A DNA stretch of 64,000 nt from Deinococcus sp. KSM4-11 (lineage in GTDB: Bacteria; Deinococcota; Deinococci; Deinococcales; Deinococcaceae), in assembly GCF_004801415.1 (NCBI RefSeq), contig NZ_SSNX01000011.1:1-64000 (forward strand), in the 5' to 3' direction. A program made the position numbers and the translations under genes. Shown here piece after piece: positions 52,871 through 61,983 of this stretch. The notes below the pieces were generated by a model. That model saw nothing but the letters and a program-made list of their open reading frames with translations, was not told where the DNA came from and did not search any database. The stretch's first letter is position 1; every line of letters starts with the position of its first letter.

Positions 52871-54652
52871 ATGCGATTGCCTTCCGTGATGCTCCTTGCC
52901 CTGACCGTGACCCTCGGCGGGGCGGCCAGCGCCCTGACCCTGCACCCCGCCGGGGTGTACGCCGTGCCAGGAGCCGACGTGAACTTCGCGTGGGGGCTGC
53001 CGGGCGGCCGCTGGGCCGTGAGCGCGGACAATGCCGTGATGGTGCTCGGGCCGGACCTGAAGGTGATGCGGGCGTGGCACACCCTGCCGGGCGCGATCCG
53101 GGCCCTCGCGGTCGATCCGCAGGGGACACGGGTCGCCGCCATGACCCGTGACCGCTGGAGCGTGTGGAACCTGGAGAGTGGCGCCGAGCTGGGCAGCGGG
53201 CAGGTGTACGGCAACACGCTGGGCTTCGACGCGGACAGCAACCTGCTGGTCATGTACCACGGCGCCCTGCTGCGCAACACGCTGGAGGGCGGCCCGGAGC
53301 GCTTCCGGGCCCTGGAGGTGGGCACGTCCTGGGACTTCTTCGCCGTGTCGCCGGACGGCACCCACGCCGTGCTGATGGACGGCGCGCAGGTGCAGCTGGT
53401 GGAGCTGGCGGGCGGGAAGGTGCTGGCCAGCGCCGACCTGTCCGACGATCCGGACGGCCTGGCCGCGACCTTCAGCCCGGATGGTCAGGCTGTGGTCGTC
53501 CGGACCGGCCAGGAGGCCCTGATCCTGCGCTCCGGCGAGGACGCGCTGGACATCAAGAACGGAAGCGACCTGGATCTGAACGCCTCCGCCCTGTACTTCA
53601 GCGGGGACAGCCAGTTCGTGTCCGTGAGTGGCCGTCGCGCCCAGGCGTACGACCTGGCTACGGGCCTACTGGTGGGCGAGCGGTTCAGCCTGCCGGCCAG
53701 CGGCGGCGTGGTGCGCGGCACGGACGGCCGCTTCCTGGCCGTCGGGCGCGGCGTGGCTACCTTCGATCCGGTCACGCACACCGAACAGCGCCGCACCGAC
53801 CTGGTGTCCTCGAACGCGTGGCTGGGGGCGTTCCTGCCGGACGGGAAGTTCTACGCCGGCGTGGACGATCTGCGCGCCCTCAAGGGTGGCCTGCCCCTGA
53901 ACGTGGGGCCGGTGGACGACCTGTACGGCTTGGAGGCGCAGGGGGGCCGGATCTGGACGCTGAACGGCACCACGGTGCGCGTGACCCAGGCCGGGAAAGT
54001 CCGCGCCTTAGCCACCCTGGACGAGGACGCCGAGTACGACACCATCGCGCCCACGCCGGACGGCACGCAGGCCGTGGTGAGCGGCTATTACGGGCTGGCC
54101 CTGGTGAACGCGGCCACGGGCAAGGTCAGCGCGCAGGTCACGTCCGACGGGCTGAAGATGGAAGACATCCACGCCGCGCTGCCCACGCCGGACGGCCGGG
54201 GCATCCTGATCATTCCGCACAGCGGCGAGGTGGTGCGGTACGACGTGGCGACCGGCCACGTGAAGACCGCGTTCCACCTGCCGTCCGGCGCGAGCCCGAG
54301 TGCCCTGCAGGCCACGCCCAGCGGCACCCTGGCCGTGACGTACACCGACGAGGACGACGCCTCCCACGTGGCCCTGATCCGTCCCGGCACAGCCACGCCG
54401 TACCGCTCCCTGGCCGTGACCGCCTCCGTCCAGGGCCTGCGCTTCAGCCCGGACGGCAAGCTGCTGGCCCTGCTGAGCGGCGGCGCCCTGAACATCTACG
54501 ACACGGCCAGCGGCGCGCGGCTGGCCAGTGCCGGCCCCTTCAACAACGTGACCAGCCTGATCACCTGGGCGGGCAGCGGCAAGCAGGTGATGGTCGGCTC
54601 CGGCCTGCTGGGCCGGGCGGGCAGCATCACCGTGTTCAACGTGCTGCGCTGA
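52871..54652 (+). CDS. Secreted WD40-like beta-propeller protein
   Basis: A 593-residue protein with a signal peptide (1-21) and repeated beta-blades with FSPDG/TPDG motifs (AATFSPDGQAVVV, ALPTPDGRGILII, LRFSPDGKLLALLSGG). Binding partner unknown. TACAGT lies 6 bases before the ATG. Confidence 0.82.
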   Translation: MRLPSVMLLALTVTLGGAASALTLHPAGVYAVPGADVNFAWGLPGGRWAVSADNAVMVLGPDLKVMRAWHTLPGAIRALAVDPQGTRVAAMTRDRWSVWNLESGAELGSGQVYGNTLGFDADSNLLVMYHGALLRNTLEGGPERFRALEVGTSWDFFAVSPDGTHAVLMDGAQVQLVELAGGKVLASADLSDDPDGLAATFSPDGQAVVVRTGQEALILRSGEDALDIKNGSDLDLNASALYFSGDSQFVSVSGRRAQAYDLATGLLVGERFSLPASGGVVRGTDGRFLAVGRGVATFDPVTHTEQRRTDLVSSNAWLGAFLPDGKFYAGVDDLRALKGGLPLNVGPVDDLYGLEAQGGRIWTLNGTTVRVTQAGKVRALATLDEDAEYDTIAPTPDGTQAVVSGYYGLALVNAATGKVSAQVTSDGLKMEDIHAALPTPDGRGILIIPHSGEVVRYDVATGHVKTAFHLPSGASPSALQATPSGTLAVTYTDEDDASHVALIRPGTATPYRSLAVTASVQGLRFSPDGKLLALLSGGALNIYDTASGARLASAGPFNNVTSLITWAGSGKQVMVGSGLLGRAGSITVFNVLR

Positions 54653-54702
54653 GCACCCGTGCTGTCGGAGCCGACAGGGCGGGGGCCTCCGTAGGACGGA
54701 CG

Positions 54703-54735
54703 ACCGGCAGCCCCGATTCCCGCTGGGCTGCCGGT
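54703..54735 (+). terminator. Hairpin between propeller and carboxypeptidase genes
   Basis: ACCGGCAGCCC (54703-54713) pairs with GGGCTGCCGGT (54725-54735). A second short hairpin CTGTCGG-AG-CCGACAG lies just upstream (about 54662-54677). No T-run. Confidence 0.55.
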
Positions 54736-54776
54736 GTCCGGACACGGGCGGGGAGGCGCGCGGTACGCTGGCCAGC

Positions 54777-56291
54777 ATGACCACCGGACATGCGGACACC
54801 ACCTGGGACAGCCTGACGCGGCATTGGCAGGAGCTTTCGGACCTCGGAGGCGTGGGGGCTGTGCTCGGCTGGGATCAGAGCACCTTCCTGCCCCCGGCAG
54901 CGGCCGAAGGCCGGGCGCGGCAGCAGGCACTCATGGCGGGCATCCGGCACGCGCGGGCGACCGACGCGGCCTACGGCACGCTGCTGGACGCCGCGCAGGC
55001 CCGCTCGGACTGGTCGCCGGTGCAGCAGCGGATGCTGACGGTCGCGCGGCGCGAGTTCGAGGAGGCCACGCGGTTCCCGGCGGCCTTCGTGCAGGCATTC
55101 TCGCAGCACACCGGAGAGTCGTACTCGGCGTGGGTGGAGGCGCGGCCCGCGAACGACTTCGGGCGGATGGTGCCGTACCTGGAGAAGACGCTCGACCTGA
55201 GCCTGCAGGCGGCCGCGTACTTCCCGGAATTCGCGTCGCCGATGGATTACTTCATCGACCAGTCGGACGAGGGCATGACCTCGGAGGTGGTCGACCGGGT
55301 GTTCGCCGAGTTGCGCGCGGCGCTCGTTCCGCTGGTGGAGGCAGTGGCGCAGGCTCCGGCGCCACGCACGGACTTTCTGCTGCGCCTATACCCGGTGGCC
55401 AAGCAGCTTCAGCTGGGGCAGCGGATCGCGCTGGCCTACGGGTACGACACCTCGCGGGGCCGGCAGGATCTGACCGCGCACCCGTTCATGACGCGCGTGG
55501 GCGACCAGGACGTGCGGATCACGACCCGCGTGAAGGAAAACGACCTGACCGAGGCGCTGTACTCGACCCTCCACGAGACGGGCCACGCGCTGTACGAGCA
55601 GGGCGTGGCCGCCGACCTGCTCGGCACGCCCCTGGGCGGCGGCGTGAGCTCCGGCGTGCACGAGAGCCAGTCGCGGTTGTGGGAGAACCTGGTGGGCCGC
55701 TCGCGGGCCTTCTGGGCGGCGTACTTCCCGATGTTCCGGGACGCCTTCCCGGATCAGCTCGCGGACGTGACGGAAGACGAGATGTACCACGCGGTGAACG
55801 CCGCGCAGCGCAGCCTGATCCGCACGGACGCCGATGAGCTGACGTACAACCTGCACGTGATCACCCGCTATGACCTGGAACGCGACCTGCTCTCGGGCCA
55901 GCTGGCGGTGCGTGATCTGGCCGGCGCGTGGCACGCGGCCTACCAGACGAACCTGGGGCTGCACGCCCCCAGCGACGTGGACGGCGTCTTGCAGGACGTG
56001 CACTGGTACGGCGGCGGGATCGGCGGGGCCTTCCAGGGGTACACGCTGGGGAACGTGCTGAGCGCGCAGTTCTACGCGGCGGCGCAGCAGGCCCTCCCGG
56101 GCCTGGCGTCGGACACCGCGCGGGGGGAGTTCACGGCCCTGCACGGCTGGCTGCGCGAGCACGTGTACGCGCCCGGCGGCACCTTCAAACCGGCGGAACT
56201 GGTGCAGCGCGTGACCGGCGAGCCCATGAACGTCGGGCCGTACCTGACGTACCTGCGCGGAAAGTACATGGCGTTGTACGGGCTGCACTGA
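54777..56291 (+). CDS. M32-family carboxypeptidase
   Basis: A 504-residue metallo-carboxypeptidase of the Taq type. HETGHALYEQG is the zinc motif; SSGVHESQSRLWENLVGRS holds the third ligand. Length agrees with the family. TACGCT lies 7 bases before the ATG. Confidence 0.94.
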   Translation: MTTGHADTTWDSLTRHWQELSDLGGVGAVLGWDQSTFLPPAAAEGRARQQALMAGIRHARATDAAYGTLLDAAQARSDWSPVQQRMLTVARREFEEATRFPAAFVQAFSQHTGESYSAWVEARPANDFGRMVPYLEKTLDLSLQAAAYFPEFASPMDYFIDQSDEGMTSEVVDRVFAELRAALVPLVEAVAQAPAPRTDFLLRLYPVAKQLQLGQRIALAYGYDTSRGRQDLTAHPFMTRVGDQDVRITTRVKENDLTEALYSTLHETGHALYEQGVAADLLGTPLGGGVSSGVHESQSRLWENLVGRSRAFWAAYFPMFRDAFPDQLADVTEDEMYHAVNAAQRSLIRTDADELTYNLHVITRYDLERDLLSGQLAVRDLAGAWHAAYQTNLGLHAPSDVDGVLQDVHWYGGGIGGAFQGYTLGNVLSAQFYAAAQQALPGLASDTARGEFTALHGWLREHVYAPGGTFKPAELVQRVTGEPMNVGPYLTYLRGKYMALYGLH

Positions 56292-56541
56292 GTGAATGGC
56301 TGGGAGGAGCGCATGGCCGAGGGCCGCGCCTGCGGGGGAACACCTGGGGCGCGGCCACTGGTCTGGAGGAGGCGTGTGGCGCGTGGTGCCGCGCTGTCCG
56401 CCGTGCTGGGCCGCATGATGCCGCGCACCGTGTGACAGGATTCTTAACGCGCGGACTGAACCGGCGCTGGGCGACCGACAGGTCGGCGTGAAGCGGCGTA
56501 GCATGACCGTCAGTGGGCCTGGTGTCAGGCCAGGAGGCGTG

Positions 56542-56973
56542 ATGGGTACACTCGAAAACCTCTACAAGCAGGTGATCCTCGACCACTCGCGCAAGCCCCG
56601 CCATTTCGGCGAGCTGCCGGACGCGACGTATACCGAGACCGGGCACAATCCCAGCTGCGGAGACCGCGTACAGCTGATGCTGAAACTCGATGGGGACGTG
56701 ATCGCGGAGGCCCGTTTCGTCGGGAAGGGCTGCGCGATCTCGATGGCGAGCGCGAGCCTGATGACCTCGGCGCTCCGGGGCAGAACGCTGGCGCAGGCTG
56801 CCGAGGTGGAACGCGCCTTCCTGCAGATGATCCGTACGGGGGAACCGGCGGCGGAACTGGGAGATCTGGTGGCCTTGCAGGGCGTGCACTCGCTCCACAC
56901 GCGCGTGAAGTGCGCCACGCTGCCGTGGCAGACGCTGGACGTGTTGCTGCAACAGGCGGCCGTGCAGGAGTAA
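56542..56973 (+). CDS. sufU: Fe-S cluster assembly protein SufU
   Basis: A 143-residue NifU-N-like protein. Cys39 (NPSCGD, with Asp41), Cys64 (GKGCAIS) and Cys124 (VKCATLPW) are the zinc ligands; SufU passes sulfur from SufS. CAGGAGGCG lies just before the ATG at 56542. The other suf genes are not in the window. Confidence 0.9.
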   Translation: MGTLENLYKQVILDHSRKPRHFGELPDATYTETGHNPSCGDRVQLMLKLDGDVIAEARFVGKGCAISMASASLMTSALRGRTLAQAAEVERAFLQMIRTGEPAAELGDLVALQGVHSLHTRVKCATLPWQTLDVLLQQAAVQE

Positions 56974-57083
56974 GACCCGGCCGGTCAGCCTGCTGATCCC
57001 GTGGGGAGGTGCCCGCCGGAAGTTGCGAAAGAAGGCGTATTTATGGGAAGTGAAGCGCTCCTGGCCCACATGGTCAGGGGCGC

Positions 57084-57112
57084 TTGACAATTTCCGGGCG
57101 GCGGTGCACACT
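57084..57112 (+). promoter_or_regulatory. Promoter of LacI/sugar importer operon
   Basis: TTGACA (57084-57089) and CACACT (57107-57112), spacer 17 bases. The weak -10 leaves room for control. Confidence 0.55.
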
Positions 57113-57125
57113 GGCGACACCACAA

Positions 57126-57139
57126 TGTAATCGTTTGCA
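57126..57139 (+). promoter_or_regulatory. LacI-type operator
   Basis: TGTAATCGTTTGCA matches the LacI-family pattern TGNAANCGNTTNCA at every fixed position. It lies about 7 bases after the expected transcription start and 65 bases before the regulator's ATG, fitting autoregulation. Confidence 0.7.
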
Positions 57140-57203
57140 ACGGACGTCCTCCAGCCGGGAGCGTGTCCGGTGCGGCCCGCACTCCCCGAGGTGTTCCCCT
57201 TCC

Positions 57204-58265
57204 ATGCCCAGCATCCAGGACGTCGCCAAACTCGCCCACGTGTCCACCGCCACCGCCTCGCGCGCGCTGAGCCGGCCGGACATGGTGGCCCCGGCCACCC
57301 GGGAACGGGTGGTGCAGGCAGCCCAGCGCCTCGGCTACCAGCCGAACGTCCTGGCGCGCAGTCTGAGGCAGAAAGAAACGCGCACCATCGGCCTGATCGT
57401 GGCCGACATCCTCAACCCCTTCCACGCCATGCTCGCCAAAGGCGTCCAGGACGCGGCGGATCGTCACGGGTACACGGTCTTCCTGTTCAACAGCGACGAG
57501 GAGCCCGCCAAGGAACTGCGGGCCATGGACACCCTGCGCGGTCACCTGCCCACCGGCCTGATCGTCGCCCCCACCAGCGGCACCCGCACCCACCTCAAGA
57601 CCCTGCCGAACCTGCCGGTCGTGGAACTCGACCGCGTGAGCGGCCACCCCGGCACGACCACCGTGACCGTGGACAACCTGGGCGGCGCCATGACGGGCAC
57701 ACAGCATCTGATCGGTCTGGGCCATCGCCGGATCGGCATGATCGTCGGGCAGCAGGACATCAGCACCGCCATCGACCGGCACGAGGGCTACCGCGCCGCG
57801 CTGCGGACGTCCGGAATTCCGTACGACCCCACCCTGGTGCTGTCGGGGCACCACCGCGAGGACGACGGGTACCGCGCCGCCCGGCAGCTGTTGAGCGGGC
57901 CGGCCGACACCCGACCCACCGCGCTGTTCGTGGGCAACAATGAAATGACCGTGGGTGCCGTCCTGGCCGCCCGTGAACTGAACCTGGGTATTCCACACGA
58001 CCTGTCGATCGTGGGATTCGACGATTCCCGCTGGGCGCAGACCATGACCCCGCCCCTGACCGTGATCTCGCAGCCTGCCTACGACCTGGGCCGCCTGGCC
58101 TGCGAGCACCTGATCGGCCAGCTGGGCCTCGCGCACCCGTCCCCCGCATCGGTGCAGCTTCCCACCACCCTGATCATCCGGCACTCCACCGGGCCGCCTG
58201 CCGGCTCCGGCTCGACCGCACAGGCCGCCCTCCCGTCCCTCGTCCTCTCGCCCCACCCACGTTAA
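57204..58265 (+). CDS. LacI-family transcriptional regulator
   Basis: A 353-residue repressor. Residues 1-50 are the HTH (SIQDVAKLAHVSTATASRAL) with hinge helix NVLARSLRQ, followed by a periplasmic-binding-type sugar domain (IGLIVADILNPFHAML to VGFDDSRWAQTMTPPLTVI). It is the first gene of the operon, 8 bases before the binding-protein gene. Its inducer is probably the transported sugar. Confidence 0.93.
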   Translation: MPSIQDVAKLAHVSTATASRALSRPDMVAPATRERVVQAAQRLGYQPNVLARSLRQKETRTIGLIVADILNPFHAMLAKGVQDAADRHGYTVFLFNSDEEPAKELRAMDTLRGHLPTGLIVAPTSGTRTHLKTLPNLPVVELDRVSGHPGTTTVTVDNLGGAMTGTQHLIGLGHRRIGMIVGQQDISTAIDRHEGYRAALRTSGIPYDPTLVLSGHHREDDGYRAARQLLSGPADTRPTALFVGNNEMTVGAVLAARELNLGIPHDLSIVGFDDSRWAQTMTPPLTVISQPAYDLGRLACEHLIGQLGLAHPSPASVQLPTTLIIRHSTGPPAGSGSTAQAALPSLVLSPHPR

Positions 58266-58273
58266 GGAGCATC

Positions 58274-59284
58274 ATGCAACAAGCCAAAGTGTTCGCCGCC
58301 ACCGCCGTCCTCGCCCTGACCGCCGCCGCCGTGGTCACCTCCGCCCTGGCCCAAGGCACGCAGCCCATCATCGGCCTAATCACCAAGACCGACACCAATC
58401 CCTTCTTCGTGAAGATGAAGGAGGGCGCGCAGAAGGAAGCGGATCGTCTGGGCGCCAAGCTGATGACTGGCGCCGGCAAGAGCGACGGCGACAACGCCGG
58501 ACAGGTCACGGCCATCGAGAACATGGTCGCCGCCGGGGCCAAGACCATCCTGATCACCCCCAGCGACTCCAAGGCCATCGTGCCGGCCATCGCCAAGGCC
58601 CGCGCCGCCGGCGTGATGGTGATCGCCCTGGACTCCCCCACCGAGCCCGCCAGCGCCGTGGACGCCCTGTTCGCCACCAACAACTACAACGCCGGCCTGC
58701 TGATCGGCCAGTGGGCCAAGAAGACCATGGGCAGCAAGAAGGCCGTGATCGCCACCCTCGACCTGTTCCCCGGCCAGCCGGTGGGCATCGCGCGCCACAA
58801 CGGCTTCCTGGAAGGTTTCGGCGTGGCGGGCGTGACCTCCAAGAGCACGGGCCAGGTGAACACCAGCGTCGTCTGCGCCCAGGACTCCTTCGGTGACCAG
58901 GCCAAGGGCCAGACCGCCATGGAGAACTGCCTCCAGAAGAACCCTGACATCAACCTGGTGTACACCATCAACGAGCCCGCCGCCGCCGGGGCCTACCAGG
59001 CCCTCAAGGCCGCCGGCAAGGAAAAAGACGTCCTGATCGTCTCGGTAGACGGCGGCTGCGCGGGCGTGCGCAACGTGGAAGCCGGCGTGATCGGCGCGAC
59101 CAGCCAGCAGTACCCCCTGAAGATGGCCGCCATGGGCGTGACGGCCGGCGTGAACTACGCCAAGACCGGCAAGAAGGTCAGCGGCTACACCGACACCGGC
59201 GTCAACCTGATCACCAACAAGGCCGTGGCGGGCGTCAAGAGCCAGAACGGCAAGTACGGCCTGGCGAACTGCTGGGGCCAGTAA
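58274..59284 (+). CDS. Sugar ABC transporter binding protein (FrcB-like)
   Basis: A 336-residue RbsB-family protein with a signal peptide (1-26). GLITKTDTNPFFVKMKEGAQ is close to fructose-type FrcB binding proteins; two Cys pairs may form disulfides. It lies between the regulator and a strong hairpin. Fructose is the best guess for the ligand; ribose or another monosaccharide is possible. Confidence 0.88.
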   Translation: MQQAKVFAATAVLALTAAAVVTSALAQGTQPIIGLITKTDTNPFFVKMKEGAQKEADRLGAKLMTGAGKSDGDNAGQVTAIENMVAAGAKTILITPSDSKAIVPAIAKARAAGVMVIALDSPTEPASAVDALFATNNYNAGLLIGQWAKKTMGSKKAVIATLDLFPGQPVGIARHNGFLEGFGVAGVTSKSTGQVNTSVVCAQDSFGDQAKGQTAMENCLQKNPDINLVYTINEPAAAGAYQALKAAGKEKDVLIVSVDGGCAGVRNVEAGVIGATSQQYPLKMAAMGVTAGVNYAKTGKKVSGYTDTGVNLITNKAVAGVKSQNGKYGLANCWGQ

Positions 59285-59345
59285 GAACCCGTTGCCGGGC
59301 GGCGTGAACCCCGCCGCCCCACGAACCACCTGACGCCCCGCACCG

Positions 59346-59385
59346 GAGCTACGGATCACGGCACCCTCGCCGTGGGTCGTAGCTC
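59346..59385 (+). terminator. Intercistronic hairpin in sugar importer operon
   Basis: GAGCTACG-gat-CACGGC pairs with GCCGTG-ggt-CGTAGCTC (6-base loop). A shorter hairpin GGGCGGCG/CGCCGCCC lies at about 59297-59319. No T-run follows either. Confidence 0.6.
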
Positions 59386-59524
59386 TCACCACACCGGCCC
59401 GTTCCGCTGAAGCCGGGAAAGTGGCATGCTGGGCAGACCCAACCTGCCCGCGTGCTCCCGTCCGCTCCTCTCTGGCCCGTCGGCCGTCCGATGAGCCCCG
59501 CGCCGCCTTCCCCGGAGACGAACC

Positions 59525-60505
59525 ATGACCCAACCGAGCACCGCCGCACCGGCCCGGCGTTCCTTTCAACTGCCCAGCATCAGCACGCTCGGGCCCCTGA
59601 TCGCGCTGCTGGTCGCGTGCATCTTCTTCGCCACGCAGTCGAGCCGCTTCCTGTCGCTGAACACCTTCTCGCTGATCCTGCAACAGACGTCGTTCGTGGG
59701 CGTGATCGCCATCGGGCAGACGCTGATCGTCCTGACGGCCGGCATCGACCTGAGCTGCGGCATGATCATGGCCCTGGCCAGCATGGTGATCGGCAAACTC
59801 GCGGTGGAGCAGGGCCTGCCGGTCGCCGTGGCGATCCTGGCCGGGCTCGCCATCGGCGCCTTCATCGGCTGGCTCAACGGCCTGCTGATCACCCGCTGGA
59901 AACTGCCGCCCTTTATCGTGACGCTGGGCATGTACTCCATCGTGTTCGCGGCCGTGCACATCTACTCGAAGGCCACCAGCGTACCCATGCCGCCCGACGG
60001 GCTGACCTTCCTGGCGCACCGTTTCAAGCTGCTCGGCACGACCTTCTCGTATGGCTCGCTGCTGATGCTGGTGCTGTTCTTCCTGACGTGGCTGTACCTG
60101 AACTACACCGCGCCCGGCCGGCACATCTACGCCCTGGGCAACAACCCCGAGGCCGTGCGTCTGAGCGGGATTCCCAACAACCGCCTTCTGCTCAGCGTGT
60201 ACACCTTCGCCGGACTGCTGTACGGCGTGGCCGCCCTGCTGCTGCTCGAACGCATCGGGGGCGCGTCGCCGGAGGCGGGCCAGACCGAGAACCTGGAGAG
60301 CATCACGGCGGTCGTGATCGGCGGCACCAGCCTGTTCGGCGGGCGCGGGAACGTGCTCGGCACCTTGATCGGCGCGCTGATCGTGGGCGTGTTCCGCTCG
60401 GGCCTGACCCTGATGGGCCTGGACAGCGTGTACCAGAACCTGATCACGGGCATCCTGATCATCCTGGCCGTCGCCACGGACCAGTTTTCCCGGAGGAAAT
60501 CATGA
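59525..60505 (+). CDS. Sugar ABC transporter permease (FrcC/RbsC type)
   Basis: A 326-residue inner-membrane permease with about eight helices. VIAIGQTLIVLTAGIDLSCG and VVIGGTSLFGGRGN are conserved in this family. CCGGAGACG precedes the ATG. Its stop overlaps the start of the ATPase gene (ATGA). Confidence 0.92.
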   Translation: MTQPSTAAPARRSFQLPSISTLGPLIALLVACIFFATQSSRFLSLNTFSLILQQTSFVGVIAIGQTLIVLTAGIDLSCGMIMALASMVIGKLAVEQGLPVAVAILAGLAIGAFIGWLNGLLITRWKLPPFIVTLGMYSIVFAAVHIYSKATSVPMPPDGLTFLAHRFKLLGTTFSYGSLLMLVLFFLTWLYLNYTAPGRHIYALGNNPEAVRLSGIPNNRLLLSVYTFAGLLYGVAALLLLERIGGASPEAGQTENLESITAVVIGGTSLFGGRGNVLGTLIGALIVGVFRSGLTLMGLDSVYQNLITGILIILAVATDQFSRRKS

Positions 60506-61338
60506 GCGCTGCCGAGAACCTGCACCCCCACCCCACCGCCACCGGCATGTCCACCGCGGCCCTGGTCATGGAAGCGCGCGGCCTGGTCAAGCGCTACGGG
60601 CAGGTCGTGGCCATGAACGGCGCGGACTTCGAGTTGCGCCCCGGCGAGATCATGGCCGTGATCGGCGACAACGGCGCGGGCAAGAGCACCCTGATCAAGG
60701 CGCTGTCCGGCGCCATCACGCCCGACGAGGGCCAGATCATGCTCGAAGGCCGTCCCGTGACCTTCCGCAGCCCTATCGACGCGCGGCGCGAGGGCATCGA
60801 GACGGTGTACCAGGATCTGGCCGTGGCGCCCGCCATGACCATCGCCGAGAACCTGTTCCTGGGCCGCGAAATCATGCGGCCCGGCCCCCTGGCGAAACTG
60901 CTCAAGCTGATCGACAAGAAGAAGATGCTGGAGGAGGCGACCCGCCACATGCAGGGCCTGCAGTTCGCCATCAAGAGCATGAGCCAGCCGGTCGAGACGC
61001 TCTCGGGCGGACAGCGGCAGGGTGTGGCGGTCGCCCGCAGTGCGGCCTTCGCCCGGCACGTGGTGATCATGGACGAGCCCACCGCCGCCCTGGGCGTGCG
61101 CGAGGGCAACATGGTGCTCGACCTGATCCGGCAGGTGCGCGACAAAGGCCTGCCCGTGATCCTGATCTCGCACAACATGCCGCACGTGTTCGAGATCTCG
61201 GACCGCATTCACGTGCACCGCATGGGCAGGCGGGCCGCCCTGCTGAATCCGAAGAAGATCAGCATGGCCGACACGGTCTCCGTGATGACCGGCGCCATCC
61301 GGCCCGAGGATCTCAGCGCGGACGTCCTGGCACACTGA
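60502..61338 (+). CDS. Sugar ABC transporter ATPase (FrcA type)
   Basis: A 278-residue single-domain ATPase: Walker A GDNGAGKST, Q loop (VYQDLAV), signature LSGGQRQGVAVARS, Walker B VVIMDEPTAALG. It lacks the second copy found in RbsA, as in fructose-type systems. CGGAGGAAAT precedes the ATG. Confidence 0.93.
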   Translation: MSAAENLHPHPTATGMSTAALVMEARGLVKRYGQVVAMNGADFELRPGEIMAVIGDNGAGKSTLIKALSGAITPDEGQIMLEGRPVTFRSPIDARREGIETVYQDLAVAPAMTIAENLFLGREIMRPGPLAKLLKLIDKKKMLEEATRHMQGLQFAIKSMSQPVETLSGGQRQGVAVARSAAFARHVVIMDEPTAALGVREGNMVLDLIRQVRDKGLPVILISHNMPHVFEISDRIHVHRMGRRAALLNPKKISMADTVSVMTGAIRPEDLSADVLAH

Positions 61339-61348
61339 ACCGCACCAC

Positions 61349-61387
61349 CCGACGCGCCCGCCTGGAATTCCTGGGCGGGCGCGTCGG
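61349..61387. terminator. Bidirectional terminator
   Basis: CCGACGCGCCCGCC (61349-61362) pairs perfectly with GGCGGGCGCGTCGG (61374-61387), between two convergent genes. Confidence 0.7.
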
Positions 61388-61395
61388 ATTGGAGG

Positions 61396-61881
61396 TCAGC
61401 GGCGCGCGCTGGCCGCGTGTTCCCGCGCCACCCACACCCGGTACGCGCTGACCGCCAGGATCGCGGCCAGGGGCAGCGGCACGTCGCCCAGGTCAAGGCG
61501 AATATCGACCCCCTGCGTGAACGACCCGAAACGGCCCCGCACGCCGTCCTCGTCACGGTTCAGGACGATGTCCACCCCCTCGGTGAAGCCGCCGTAGCGT
61601 CCGGTCGCTCCATCGGGCATGAATGTCAGCACGACGTCCAGCCCGTCCGTGTACCCGCCCAGGTGGAGGCGCAGCTGTCCACCCGCGACCTCGGCGCGCA
61701 GGTCGAAGCCCTCGGTGAAGGAGCCCACGCGGCCTTCCAGGGCACCCTGGCCGAGGCCCACGACGATGTTCTGCCCGTCGGTAAAGGTGCCGATCCGGCC
61801 CCGGAGGTGCTGGCCGTCCCACTCTCCGTTCAGATCCAGTCCGGCCGTGAAGCCGCCGAGGCGTCCCTGCAATCCGCTCAT
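61396..61881 (-). CDS. Six-repeat protein, unknown family
   Basis: A 161-residue protein. Residues 1-130 contain six repeats of about 22 residues with the core GR(x)G(G/S/T)(F/Y)T(x)G(x)(D/N), for example GRLGGFTAGLDL, GRIGTFTDGQNI, GRVGSFTEGFDL, GGYTDGLDVV, GRYGGFTEGVDI and GRFGSFTQGVDI. They probably stack as beta-hairpins. A hydrophobic C-terminal segment (PLPLAAILAVSAYRVWV) could anchor it to the membrane. TACAGT lies 6 bases before the ATG. Confidence 0.75.
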   Translation of the reverse strand: MSGLQGRLGGFTAGLDLNGEWDGQHLRGRIGTFTDGQNIVVGLGQGALEGRVGSFTEGFDLRAEVAGGQLRLHLGGYTDGLDVVLTFMPDGATGRYGGFTEGVDIVLNRDEDGVRGRFGSFTQGVDIRLDLGDVPLPLAAILAVSAYRVWVAREHAASARR

Positions 61882-61983
61882 GCCCGCACTGTAGGAGCCG
61901 CCGTCTGGCAAAACCCTGACGGCCCGCCAGGGAAAACGCCCACCGCCCCCATGAAGGGATGGTGAGCGTCCGGGGAGCGCCGC

